From the NCBI RefSeq assembly GCF_030272615.1, contig NC_081414.1, positions 826,798,896 through 826,862,895 on the forward strand: 64,000 bases of DNA, given 5' to 3'. Position numbers and translations under genes: made by a program. The notes beneath the pieces were generated by a model. That model made no database searches. It was not told the DNA's origin and saw only the letters and a list, made by a program, of their open reading frames with translations. Origin of the DNA: Cryptomeria japonica (taxonomy: Eukaryota; Streptophyta; Pinopsida; Cupressales; Cupressaceae). This document shows positions 23,181 through 34,255 of the stretch, one piece after another; the stretch's first letter is position 1, and each line of letters opens with the position of its first letter.

Positions 23181-23610
23181 CTACCAAGGTCTACCCAAAA
23201 AACCATGAAAAGCACTCACAGACACGACATCACACAAGACTTCATCTTTATAAGGACCAATATTAAAATTCACCCAACACTTCTCTTTCACCTCTACCAC
23301 ACAATCATCTTTCAACCAACTCACCTTATAAGGACAAGGATGTCCAAGCCTTTTCAAACCAAGCTTCTCTACCATTTCCTCAGATACCAGATTATCAGTA
23401 CTTCCATGCTATCCACAATAACCTTATAACACTTACCTCCCGATTTGGATACAGTCCAAAAAAAATTCTTCCTTTGTGTAGGTTCAGTCTCCTCTCTGCT
23501 TTTCTCCATCAAGGCTCTTCTAAACATAAGGGATTCTTCTTGCTCTGGTTCTACCACACTCTCATCTATAGCTTTGGTTCCCTAATCTTCATGTGCTATT
23601 AAATTCCTTG
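23181..23610 (-). pseudogene. Element H protease (frameshifted at the active site)
   Basis: The minus strand reads from an acidic linker into KCYKVIVDS. It resumes in another frame with a segment containing EKLGLKRLGHPCPYKVSWL and ending LGRPW, the usual aspartic-protease layout of this gypsy group. Compared with elements A and D, where the active site reads DSGSTDN, two extra bases (AT) interrupt the Ser-Gly step near 23405-23412 and shift the frame. The enzyme cannot be made from this copy. Confidence 0.7.
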
Positions 23611-23639
23611 CCATTCCTTTCTTACTAGATCCTTGGGAA

Positions 23640-24720
23640 CACTCATAAGATCTATGTCTGGTGTCTCCACACTTGAAACATTTACCCAAGATTTCCCTGC
23701 TACTACTTCCATTTCCTTTTCTTTGTGCATTTTGATCTAGTTATTTACTTCATTTAGATTTTAATTCTTCTTCAGTAGTCTTCTTCTCCATATTTCCACT
23801 CATCTACCCTCTATTTGATGCATATTTCTCTCTTCTCTTAGGATTATTCTGTTGTCTTATTTTCACTATACCTTCTACCTTTAGAGCATATTGGTAAGCC
23901 TCCTCAAATGCATAAATCTTTAGCATACTTATCTCATCCTAAATGTTAAATCCAAGTCAATTGATGTATCCATCCACCTTCTCCCTATCCATCTCTCGAT
24001 GTCTGGATTATCATCATCTTGTAGAATTCCTCAGTATACTCTTTCACACTCATATCACACTAGTTCAAGTTCTACAACTTCTTGAACAAATCCAACTCAC
24101 AGTTTCTCAGAATGAATTTAGCCTTCAATATTGCAACCATTTACCTCCATTGGGTGATTTTCATCTCACCATTCTCTACTCTGTCCCTTTGCAACTCTCT
24201 CCACTATAAAGAAGAACACCCTTTCAAATTAGTTTGTGCTAACCTAACCCTTTGTGGATCTTTAATATATTCAAACTTGAAGTAGTCCTCCAACTCTCCA
24301 ATCCAATCTATCAAGTCTTTTAGATTCAATGTACCTGAAAACTTAAAAACCTTAACTTTATGAATTTTACTCACTTGTGCCACCACCCTAAGAAATATAT
24401 ATTCTCCCTCATTTGGTGGTATTTCAACCTCTTCGACCTCCAACTCTTCCCCTACCTCTTCATACTCCTCATTTGATTCTAGATTCCTCCACAAACCAGC
24501 CAATGTTTCAGATCTCATTCCTCATCTCATTTATGAAATCCTCCATCATCTGCTCTACCCTTCTAGGGTTCATCCTTCTTGGTAATATCTCCTCCCTTGA
24601 TCCAGTGCAACTACCTCAGCTCAATGGTCTAACTGCAAAGTTCCAATTTCCTCACAGTCAATGATTTATTGAGCACACTTGCAGCCTGCCTCAAATTGAT
24701 AATCTATTCACTCAAAGGAA
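23640..24720 (-). pseudogene. Element H gag (decayed)
   Basis: The minus-strand reading at 24518-24204 contains the gypsy gag core (KVFKFSGTLN.KDLIDWIGELEDYF...RVRLAQTNLKG). This continues through broken frames to a CCHC knuckle, CFKCGDTRHRSYEC, at about 23645-23690. Several stops and shifts lie between. Capsid and nucleocapsid functions are inferred from family resemblance. Confidence 0.7.
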
Positions 24721-24740
24721 TGCCTCAAGGCTCGCAACCA

Positions 24741-24752
24741 ACTTTGATACCA
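24741..24752 (-). other. Element H primer binding site
   Basis: The minus strand reads TGGTATCAAAGT, 10 of 12 matches to the initiator-Met-tRNA primer site, five bases from the LTR end CTACA at 24758. Confidence 0.75.
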
Positions 24753-24757
24753 TCTGA

Positions 24758-25552
24758 TGTAGCCATGGTTTGGAGGGTACTCAAAGAGAACAACCTAGAC
24801 CATGTAGCAAGAGTAACGTCACAGAAGCACCAATACAAAATAGGGAAAATGCAAGATCAGACATCTGCAACATCATAGATTCATCATAAATTATTTGAGA
24901 ACATGCAGGTTTATAGGCCTAGTTACATAATACATTCTGGATTACAATCTATCTGAACCTCCAAGAGGTGGTCTAATCACAAATCAAGAATCTATATCAT
25001 CATATCTTTCTACTATGCTCCTAAGAATTAGATATGACAATATATATAGCATCTGAAACACATCCAAGTTGGCCACAAAAGATTACATTCTCCAAGATAG
25101 GAAAATGAAATGTGTACAATAGATCAGACCCAAAGTATCAATATCTCCTCTACCAAAAAAAAGAATGAAGTGAAGACCACCAAGGAAGGTTGGCCAAGGG
25201 CCCAAGAACATCATGTGTGGTGCCAATTGGATCCACAAGTCAAGAAAGTGCTCCGCAAAAGAATAAATCTCTAACTAGCCGATAAGATCAAACTACGTGA
25301 GGAACCAAGAAACAAACACTTCAAAAGTGATAACTTACTGGAAAAGAGTCCAAATAAACTAAAAAATTAAGAAAAAGGAACAAAGACAAGTCTGGAAGCC
25401 AAAAATCTGATTTGCAGCGAAAAATGAACAATTGTCGAAGAATGCCGAAAGAATCACAGAAACTGCGACAGAGACTGAATATGAATAAAATTGAAAATAA
25501 ATATTTTTGGTTGATGCAAGATTACTCATTGACCAGGGATACTCATGCATCA
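24758..25552 (-). repeat. Element H 5' LTR
   Basis: It runs, in plus-strand wording, from TGTAGCCATGG to ATGCATCA, so on the minus strand it starts TG and ends CA. Length is about 795 bp. Its outer end abuts the inverted tail of the Penelope-like element at 25553. Confidence 0.8.
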
Positions 25553-26003
25553 CTAGCTAATAAACTTCTAAAAGAAAGCATTGGAATTCTCCTCAAAAAG
25601 GCTAAATCTAGAAAGCTTAGAAAATAATAATTTGAAAAATTTCTTAACACGTAGACAAAAATTTGAAATGTTCTCTCTTAGTAATTCTAGAAAGAGTAGT
25701 CTCTTATGCTCCTTTTTAGAATTATCCAAGGTCACCCCAAGACCTTCCCAAGAGCTCACCATCTCAGTCTTAATCCTGTCAGAGCATACTTAATAACATC
25801 GTTTTGCATGTTCGTGGGACTGAGCAATACAACAAGGAATATGCAAAGTGCATTACAATAAGAGAATAGAAGATTAACGAGAAGAGAATTTTCTTTGCAT
25901 GATGAAAGAGCCAAGTCTTCTAGGATAAGGGAAGCAAATATGTGGATGAGGGATATGGTGCAACATAAGAACTTCCTGGCAAAGTCGAAAAAGTTCAGGG
26001 TTT
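25553..26003 (+). repeat. Inverted tail of the Penelope-like element (arm 1)
   Basis: The plus strand here and the minus strand of 34256-34692 share long words in the same order, such as ATTGGAATTCTCCTC, AGGCTAAATCTAGAAAG, TTAGTAATTCTAGAAAGAG, ATATGCAAAGTGCATTACAA and TGGATGAGGGATATGG. The similarity carries on into 27045-27101 and stops near AAAAAGTTCAGGGTTTA at 25990-26003. Confidence 0.85.
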
Positions 26004-26011
26004 AGGGCAAC

Positions 26012-27100
26012 TCATAGGGTCATTGTTTTAAAATCAAGTTTGAAAATAAGGGAGCTCCTTTTTTGATCTTCGAAGCAAAAATATGATGCAGAAGCACATG
26101 TTTTTCTTTTGGAAGAACTTTGTGAAAGCATGGAACTAGAAACTTTTTGGGGTATCCTCAAGCTCACAGTCTCTGAAATAGGAGCTTTTCCAACCTTAAA
26201 AACCAAAGAGATCTTATTCATGAAGTAGGGAGTGTTGAAGCTCGCTGATAACAAAGGATCACTTCTGATGCAAAAGGTGCCAGGAGTTGAAAGGAATGTA
26301 TTGATACACATTTTTTTTCTTCTGGAAGCATTGAGTAGAAAGAAAACTAGTGGCATAGAATTTAGGATCCTTGAAAAAAGTGATGTCCAACAACACTGTA
26401 GAAGAGGTAGAGATGCACGAGGTGATTTTGATCTCAGGGTAGATGAGGAGATAAGTAGAAAAATACTCATGAAGAGAATCCACCAAAGCAAACCAAATTC
26501 CAAAAGCATCATCAATAAATTTCTTATAGAAGATCAAGTGAGAAGTGTCCACAATTGAACAAACCTCACATTCTAAATAATAGAGGAACAGGGTATCATA
26601 AATGACAACAAAGTTTCTCCCCATAGTGGTACCCTTGATCTGTCTATTGATTGAACCATTGAATTCCAAGAAATGGTAGTGAATAACCAGCTTAGCAAGT
26701 CTCATAATCAAATTGATTAATGAAGGGTTGAGATTATGTTCAACAAAATAAGAAGAAACCAAAGTCTTTAAGGTAAAAATTCCTACAAAAGTGGGAATTC
26801 TCAGATATAGAGATTCTACAGATCAAAGGGGAACACAATGCAATCTCGAGGGAGACAGAGATCATGAAGAAGAGACAAGGAATTCATGAGATGGTTAGTT
26901 TGGCTCAAAAGAGTAGAGAAGAGGACATAATACAAAAGCTTGGATAATGGCTCTAAAAGATAACTAGTGTATGATAAAATGGGTCTACCAACCATAACCA
27001 GCTTATGGATTTTAGTCATTCCACAAAAATGATGAACCAAGGGGCTATCATAAACCCTTAACTTTTTCAACTTTGCTAGGAATTTCTCGCATTGTGCCAT
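26012..27100 (-). pseudogene. Penelope-like reverse transcriptase (decayed)
   Basis: Minus-strand frames give, in order: a GMTKIHK...RPI block (27040-26960), typical of the first RT motif of Penelope-like elements; an NS-S-L-LHDL stretch; FLEFNGSINRQIKGTTMG (the G-x-x-MG motif, near 26680-26625); the catalytic KFIDDAFGIW (near 26520), with both aspartates kept; PEIKIT; LLDITFFKD; and YQYIPFNSWH (near 26285). A GYPKKFL-type block follows in a third frame near 26160. At least two frameshifts and several stops separate these blocks. The motif set and order differ from LTR and LINE reverse transcriptases. No GIY-YIG endonuclease could be recognised downstream. Confidence 0.75.
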
Positions 27101-27101
27101 A
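27097..27101. repeat. Target-site duplication CCATA, left
   Basis: CCATA directly precedes the LTR of element F here and recurs right after its other LTR at 34256-34260. Confidence 0.9.
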
Positions 27102-28227
27102 TGTTAGAATCAATGAACATTGAGAGGGGGGGGGGTGAATCGATGTTATGTAATACTAAACATTCATTAACTAATTTTTAATCCACTTGAAGCAACTGAA
27201 AGAAAAATAGATGCAAGACATAAAGAAAACAGACACCACCACCATAATAACAAGATTTTTATGTGGAATCTCGGTTAAGGGAAACAACACGGTGGGATTC
27301 TAACCCACAATATTAATATACTCTGTTAGAAGTATATAAATATCACAAAAGATAACACACATGCATTCAAGCACATTGCCTCGAGCTCACTACTCAAATT
27401 ACAAGGGCTACAACTTGAAAAGCTCACTGCCTTACAGAATGTTTATAAGAGATTACAATAAAGTTTAAACTATGAAGTATCATCAACAAATACTTGGATA
27501 TAGTTCTAGTTAAGAACATATAGCACATCCTTGTACTGCTCTGAACTGATATTCCGCTATAATCCGAAGCACAAATCTAACACTTGCACACGTGAAATTG
27601 TGCATAATCTCTCATACCCATCACTCACATCAACAACAAGCTAAAATGATCAAAATAAACTCTTCTTATATATCCGCACCACAAATTAAGTCACAACCTC
27701 ATGTAGACTTCAAGAAAATGTCACAAAGGATGAAACATGTGTAAAATTTGGCTCAATCCTATCATAACACCCATGCAGACAAGAACAATATGTCCACACA
27801 CTTCCTAAATGATATCTCATCATCCTCAAACACATAAACAATTACCAAAATTGATCTACAAGATCCGTGAACTAAATTACCACACGTTATAGATGATATG
27901 CATTGTCCACACCAAAACCATGATTATCGGATCTCCCAACTAATATGAAACTCATTATTGGAGGAAACAATCCTGGAATAAGACATATTACATGTCCACA
28001 AACCTTCTCCAAAATCCATATAGAAAAATACATAACTAAAATAATCCACCAATGAAAACATTGATCATTTTGTCGGATGTCCTACTTCCTTACTAGACCT
28101 CACCCAACTCAAGCAATCTTCACTTAATCTTCTGGAATGATGAAAACATGAACTACAGATGCAAATTATGATATGAGGTGCCATCAGTGACAAAATATCA
28201 ACATACGTGCTATGTCTCTTGCCAACA
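27102..28227 (-). repeat. Element F 3' LTR
   Basis: It begins TGTTAGAATC and ends GCCAACA in plus-strand terms, 1126 bp, and is collinear with 33129-34255. It contains a run of eleven G at 27126-27136, also seen in the LTR of element C. Confidence 0.9.
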
Positions 28228-28390
28228 ATCTCCCCCTTTGGCATTTTGGGCAACTCTTAGTAAAAAATTGACTAAGTGCCAGACCAAAACCAAAATGTAT
28301 ACACTACCACCAAAAATCTGACTATCAAACTCCAAAAGTCAATGACTCCCCCTAAGATCAACATTTTTCATATATCTACTCTCCCCCTTT
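28228..28390 (-). other. Element F polypurine tracts
   Basis: Minus-strand GCCAAAGGGGGAGAT abuts the LTR (28228-28242). Two further tracts, CTTAGGGGGAGT and AAAGGGGGAG, lie at 28345-28356 and 28379-28390. These are plausible plus-strand primers; repeated tracts are a Sirevirus trait. Confidence 0.75.
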
Positions 28391-28430
28391 GACATCAATG
28401 GCAAAGGTAGAGTTCCAAAAACCAAAAATG

Positions 28431-31400
28431 CTACATACATATGTACACACTTATAAAAATTGAAAGATATTTGCATAAGAATAGAGAGTTTAGATGGCTA
28501 TCCCAGCTCTTCTTAATAATTTCAATCACAATTATGAGTCCATTGAGTAAGTATGGAAGTGCCTTTACTGATCTTAGATCGTATGGCTCTGAGGATTTCA
28601 TGACAACTTGAGAATCTTCCAAACCACTAAGAATAATATCCATTTTAGGAGTAATAAGGCTATTAAGTTCACTAACTTAACCAATTATTTTCTCCTTTTC
28701 CTGATTTAGACTCCTAATTTTCTCAAGCAAAGATACTAGTTGTTTTTCATGGCTACTCAGGGAGACTGATAATGGATTAAATGACTGAGATAATTTGACA
28801 AGTTGATCCTCATGCACTTTAATCTTACTCTCAATATCTTGAGTAAACTTAGATAGCTTTAAAAATAACTTATAGATATTTCCTCCCTTAGATAATGCAA
28901 CCTAAATGCCTTTTATACCAACATCTAGAGTGACTCTATCGTCTGCAACCAGATTCTTCAGTGTCTGAAACCTTCTAGAATAGAATTTATTGCTGACCTT
29001 CTCTTCAATAGATTTTTCAAATGATTGAACATGACTATCTGTAGAATTGATTAGACTTCTCAGATTACTGGATGGGTTATCTAATAAGTCCTTCTGAAAT
29101 GAAGGCACAAGTTTCTCCAATACACTAGATGCCAACATGATCAACTCACTATTCTTTGAACATGATTTTTCTAAATCTTCCCGGTATTTGGCTTGAGAAA
29201 ATCAGACCAATTTAAGCACCTAAATAGGGTGCAAATAAGTAAGGTTGATGGGGCCTTGAGTGAATTCTAGATCCTCTACATATATCTTCTTCCCCTTTAC
29301 TAGATTCTCAGTGTCTCTTGCCTCAGTTGCAACCTTAACTTGTGACTTCTCCTAAACTGTATTCTCCTCTAAGTCTACATTCTTGTCATCGACCAGAGGA
29401 TTATCATCCCTATCTCCTTCAACTTCAACTTCTTCCAAGATTGATTTCTCAACATCTTTATGAGGTTTATTAGGTATCACCTCATACTAATTTTCCAATA
29501 GAATTGCCCTCAAATATTGTTCAGTTTCTTTTCTAACTTTGTCATTTTTACCAATCATAATTTTATTTACTCTTTTCTTGCTTCTGAATTTTTCTTTATT
29601 TTCATCAAGACTCTTGTCAACTTCTGCCTTGGCTATTTCAGGACAGAGTTGGACCACCATATATTTCCTTATCCTTTTCTCTTCTATTGTAGTTGTTCTT
29701 TCCTTGAATGTCTAAAATGTCATATAAACTTCAAGGAATCTCTAACATTATCTCAATCATAGCTCTATTATATTTATTCACATATTCAATGGTTGCCTCT
29801 TCTATTTTTCTCTTCCTAGCATCATCCAATAACTCATAATACTTAGAAATAGGTTTGAGGCTACCTTCCTGGATGATGGTTTCCATAACCTTTCTAATAG
29901 TCATAACAGAGTCATCTGACAGAGTCTTTTTGTTGGGATGCTTCTCACTAGATGATTTGTCTCTAACAATTCTAGTGATTTTATCACTTTTCTTTATTTC
30001 CTTGACATCATCGTCTGATTATGTTTATTCTTCATCATCAGGGATTGCTCCAGATTGACCTCACTTCCTCTTACCTTCACTAGATGGTTTGATTTGAGGC
30101 TTAGGTGAACTAACAGGTTTTTGACCACTGGATGAGGGTGTAAAACCCTTTGGCTAGTTTGGTTTCTAAATGTGAGCTTTTGGTTTATCCTTCTTTAGCT
30201 TAACCATATCTTCTTCTTTTAGAATATTCTTCTCCCTAGCTCTCCAAATTGCCTCTTTGGTAATTCCCATATTTTCCACCAGCTGCTCAACTTCCTTCTT
30301 GACTTTTCTCTGCATCTCGGGCATCTTGAACTTGGAGTGTAATTCCAAGCTCTTTTCTTTGTAATTCCCAAATTTTTCTTTAGATGTATCCACTGGTTTT
30401 CTTAATAAATGTTAAGAATAGGCATCAATAATTTGTGCTTCAACCTCATATCCCATGGGCACGATCCATGAGGTTCTCGGTTCTGCAACTTCCTTAAGAC
30501 ATTGGTTAGTATCAAACCATGAAGTATATTGAATTTTCCTATTTCTCCACAATCTCATTAGGAATTTTCTCATATCTTTGCATCATCTTTTGAAGTATCC
30601 CCAAAGAATACCATTCCTTACTGTAGCATCTCCAAGACCATATAGTGTTTTTGTGATTTGGACTACTAACAACCTGTCATAGGCCCACTGCACCTTTCCA
30701 ACTCCCAGAATCTCATTCATAAAATAAAAATATAGACATATAATCAAGGTTCCGAATTTGAATACATGCTTCTTAGCTTTCTTGATTTTCTTTAGGTTGC
30801 TCAATATCTCTCTTCAAAGCTCTTCACATAAATCAAACTTTTTATCTTCTTTCAATATCTGATAAGCCACATAGATAGTTGTACCAGATACTAAATTATC
30901 TTAGCTGGATTGATATAATTTGTAACCCATCAGGATATATGCAAATTAGACATTATATTCAACAATATCATGGATTGGCATTGATCTTCTATCAAATTGT
31001 GAATCGGTTGCCTCAGTTACCATCTGATTTTTGACATTTCTTAGAGTAGGCACCTCACCGACTGATCTTAAATAATTTACCGCCTTGATTTCACTCCAAG
31101 TAATCTTGTAATGTTTTTTAATCCACATGAATTCATCATGTATCCTTCTCAAAATGTATTGAAACCACTCTAGCTCATCGAACACTAGAACATGAACAAA
31201 CTGCATGAAACCCTTCTCCTCAATTGACTTGAATTCAAGTTTTAGGTTACCCATTCCATCAATCATATGCTTTGTGTATAAATTCAGCATTTGGGCACTT
31301 CCAAGCTCTTTAGTGTTACAATGGATGTATGCCCTAATGTCTTCCACATGCAATACTCCATACAAAATGGATGAGAAAGCACCACTCAGATCATCTCCCA

Positions 31401-31488
31401 TAGACTTACATGGATGCTTCTTAAAAATGGGTCTAGCTCTTTCAGTGACATCAACTACCCATGAGGTTGCAACACCAGAGGATGCCAT
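28431..31488 (-). pseudogene. Element F second ORF, unknown protein (decayed)
   Basis: The longest intact piece is 31488-30946 (180 codons). It starts at Met and contains GVLHVEDIRAYI, a MIDGMGNLKLEF block and DEFMWIKKHYKITWSEI, all with counterparts in element E (4019-4330). Further pieces follow at 30804-30583 and 30393-30166 (YKEKSLELHSKF...RKVKKEVEQL). There is then a Ser/Lys-rich part near 30130-29950 and a coiled-coil-like C-terminal part at 29144-28431. Roughly 900-1000 codons in total, with several stops. I do not recognise the family. It occupies the place where pol-bearing Sireviruses may carry an envelope-like gene. No signal peptide or clear membrane span is seen. Confidence 0.6.
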
Positions 31489-31866
31489 ATCAAAATTTCA
31501 ACCTTCAAACTGAAAAAGTGTTAGTCGATAAATACCTCCCAACTAGATGCAAGATTGTACGATGAATCTTCTATTCGCTCTGGATCTCTGGAAATTTTGC
31601 TCTTTTTTTCTCTACTACTCTTCCGCTTCGAATGCAAATTGAGAAATATAAGGTTTACTTGCCTTTTATCCACTACATACCTGAATTTAAGGTATAATAA
31701 ATGCTCTTAACCCTAACTCTTCCAATTACCTTGCATGCCAACAAGTATTTAGGAAATATTCTATGGACCATAAAACTCTTTTATAAAATCACCAAACAAG
31801 TGTTTGCAACTTGACAGAACCAAGTACAAATCTTCAACATGGGGTTCAAAATATTTTCATCAAAAT

Positions 31867-31877
31867 CTCCCCCTAAG
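31867..31877 (-). other. Element F internal polypurine tract
   Basis: The minus strand reads CTTAGGGGGAG about 16 nt after the gag stop and about 380 nt before ORF2. Motif and spacing are the same as in element E at 3549-3558. Confidence 0.65.
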
Positions 31878-31892
31878 GCCTGGAGCCTTAGC

Positions 31893-33100
31893 TTAGTTAC
31901 TAGATGAGGTTCCAGCATCAGAATCAAGTGTGGACCCACATTCTGCATCATCACTACTCTTCTTTATGCAAGTCTTTTTCATTTGTTCTTTGATCTCTTC
32001 AACTTTTTCTTTACCCTTCTCATATGGCTTTGCATTCTTTTTCTTGTCTTCCATACCTCTCTTATTCACATTTCTTCTTCTATAGTACTTTTCAATGTGA
32101 CTGAATTTGTTGCAAGCATAGCAAACAACATTTCCTTGCATATGCCTAAAGTTCATCTGATTCTTCTTGGTCTGCACTAATTAGCAACATGTCCAAACAT
32201 GCCACATGCATGGCCTTTGACATTTGTTTTGTTTGAAATATTATTCATCACAGTTATACATAAATTTGTCTTATGATCATATTTATTGCATTTGAAACAT
32301 TGACCGGTAAAAGATGTAGCATTATTGATCATCCTATTTCTGCATTGACTAGCTATATGACCAAATTTATTGCAAACAAAGTAGTTACCATTGAATTTAT
32401 GAGCATTAGGTTGCCTTATCGAAGGCCTTCTTGAATTGTTCTTTTGCTAGGCTAACTTGGAACTTTCACCTTTCTCAAAACCAAGTCCTTGAGTGTCATT
32501 AGGATTATTCTGACTGGCAAGCATTTCATCAAGCTTAGCTGAACTGATCCGAAACTTCTCCTTGTACTCATTTACAACATCAAGATCATATTTAAGAAGT
32601 AGGACCTTCTTTCCAAGATCTTCCTCATGTTCTCTAGCATTTTGAAGGTCACTTATCAACTATCCATTCTCATTCTCAAGTCCATAACATTCTTTAGTTT
32701 TGTCTTTTAAGGACTAAGCAACCTTCTGTTCATTCTTCTTCCTTTCTTCAATCTCCTTGGTCAATTTCATTACTACAACTTCCATTTTATTTTTATAAAA
32801 TGCACTAGCTCTAGCAAGTTTCTCACATTCTTTAGTCTTCTTCCTTAGCACTTCTTGATCAATGGTTTGAATTTATTTCTCTTAAAGATGATCAACAAGA
32901 TCCTTTCTCTTATCTCTTGGCTTGTTCAACTGATCTTTCAGTGATTCAATAAAGTTCTCCACATCTTTCAAATTTTCCTTCAATTGTTTGACCTTATCTT
33001 CAGACTTATCTAGATCATCAAGTGCAACAAGTAGTTATTATCTAAGACTATTAGGATCCATTGATTCACTAAAAATATCCACCTCAAGTTGTTAGGATTC
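31893..33100 (-). pseudogene. Element F gag-like protein with four zinc knuckles (decayed)
   Basis: A coiled-coil-rich N-terminal region (33100-32660) leads into KLDEMLASQNNPNDTQGLGFE (near 32540), the block shared with element E. Four tandem knuckle-like motifs follow between about 32395 and 32090: FVCNKFGHIASQC, CFKCNKYDHKTNLC, HACGMFGHVAN-stop-C and CYACNKFSHIEKYY. Only the second keeps every ligand; the others have lost a Cys or gained a stop. The C-terminal tail (32070-31893) is Lys/Glu-rich and then Ser-rich. Stops between the blocks prevent expression of a full protein. Confidence 0.7.
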
Positions 33101-33110
33101 TTACGATGAA

Positions 33111-33128
33111 CTTATCTCTAATACCAAC
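33111..33128 (-). other. Element F primer binding site
   Basis: The minus strand reads GTTGGTATTAGAG directly after the LTR end. It differs slightly from TGGTATCAGAGC, consistent with initiator-Met-tRNA priming and later mutation. Confidence 0.75.
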
Positions 33129-34255
33129 TATTGGAATCAATGAACACTGAGAAGGGAGGGTGAATCAGTGTTCTGCAATACTAAACATTCATTACCTTCT
33201 TTTTAATCCACTTGAAGCAACTAAAAGAAGAATAGATGTAAGACATAAAGCAAACAATCACCAACACCATAACACCAAGGTTTTTATGTGGACACCCGAT
33301 TAAGTGAAAAACCACGGTGGGATTCTAACCCATAATATTAATATACTCTATTAGAAGTATAGAAATATTATAAAGGGGAATGCACATGCATTTAGGCACA
33401 CTACCTAGAGCTCACTGTTCAAATTACAAGGAAGCGCTACACCCCGAAAGGCTCACTGGCTTACAATTTTTTTGTAAGAGATTACAATGAAGTTTTAACT
33501 ATGAATTAGCATCAACAAATGCCTGGATATAGTTATGGTTAAGCACCGCTAGCATATCCTTGTACTGCTCCATAACTCTACTCTAATTTGATATTTTACT
33601 ATAATTCGAAGCACAAATCTAACACTTACGCACAATCTCTCATACCCATCACTCACATAAAAAACACACCAAAATGATCAAAATAAACTCTTCCTATATA
33701 TCCACATCACAAATTAAGTCACAACCTCATGTCGTTTCCAAGAACACACCACAAAGGATGAAACATGTGTAGAAGACAGATCAATCCTATCATAACACCC
33801 ATGCGGACCAAAACAATATGTCCACATGCTTCCCACATGATAGCTCATCTTCCTCAAACACATAAACAATCACAAAAAGTGATCTGCAAGATTCATGAAC
33901 TAAATTACCACAAGTTACAACAGATATGCATAGTGCATACAAAAAACATGATTACCCAATCTCCCAACTAACATGAAACTCATTACCAGAGGCCACAATC
34001 CTATAATAAGACATATTACATTTCCACAAACCTTCTACTAAATATGCATATAAAAATACATAACCAAAATAATTTGCCAATGAAAACATTGATCATTCTG
34101 CTAGATGTCTTGCTTCCTTATCGGACCTCACCAAACTCAAGCAATCTTCACTCAATCTTCCAGAATGATGAAAACATGAACTGCGGATGCAAATTCTGAT
34201 ATGATTTTCTATAAATGACAACATCTCAACATACCTGCAGTATCTCTTGCCAACA
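33129..34255 (-). repeat. Element F 5' LTR
   Basis: 1127 bp, collinear with the 3' LTR at 27102-28227. It is followed by the right CCATA duplication at 34256-34260. Confidence 0.9.

Larger units (their letters stand above)
22010..25552 (-). mobile_element. Element H: gypsy element with gag and protease only
   Basis: Two similar LTRs bound the element: right (5') LTR 24758-25552 and left (3') LTR about 22010-22677, the latter missing its distal end. A tRNA-Met-type primer site lies at 24741-24752. The internal region is only about 2.1 kb and holds a gag and a protease on the minus strand, with no reverse transcriptase, RNase H or integrase. It is therefore a non-autonomous, internally deleted Ty3/gypsy-type element. 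The stretch 22690-23110, next to the 3' LTR, encodes a charged peptide I do not recognise. Confidence 0.75.
25553..27101 (-). mobile_element. Penelope-like element, 3' part and inverted tail
   Basis: The minus strand from 27101 to about 26005 encodes a Penelope-type reverse transcriptase. Bases 25553-26000 are an inverted copy of the element's own upstream part: they pair with 27045-27101 and then, across the element F insertion, with 34256-34692. A truncated inverted copy at one end is a known structural trait of Penelope-like elements. Removing F and one copy of its 5-bp target duplication leaves the reading frame open across the join. The 5' end of the element lies beyond 34692 and is not defined. 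Confidence 0.7.
27102..34255 (-). mobile_element. Element F: complete pol-less copia-type element
   Basis: It has two LTRs (27102-28227 and 33129-34255) and a 5-bp duplication CCATA on both sides. The primer site is at 33111-33128, and three polypurine tracts lie next to the 3' LTR (28228-28242, 28345-28356, 28379-28390). The 4.9-kb interior encodes a gag with four zinc knuckles and a second ORF on the minus strand, and no pol. It inserted into the Penelope-like element. The LTRs differ at roughly 14% of positions over the first 245 bp by eye, so the insertion is old. Multiple polypurine tracts and LTR wording shared with element C point to a Sirevirus-like origin. Confidence 0.85.
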
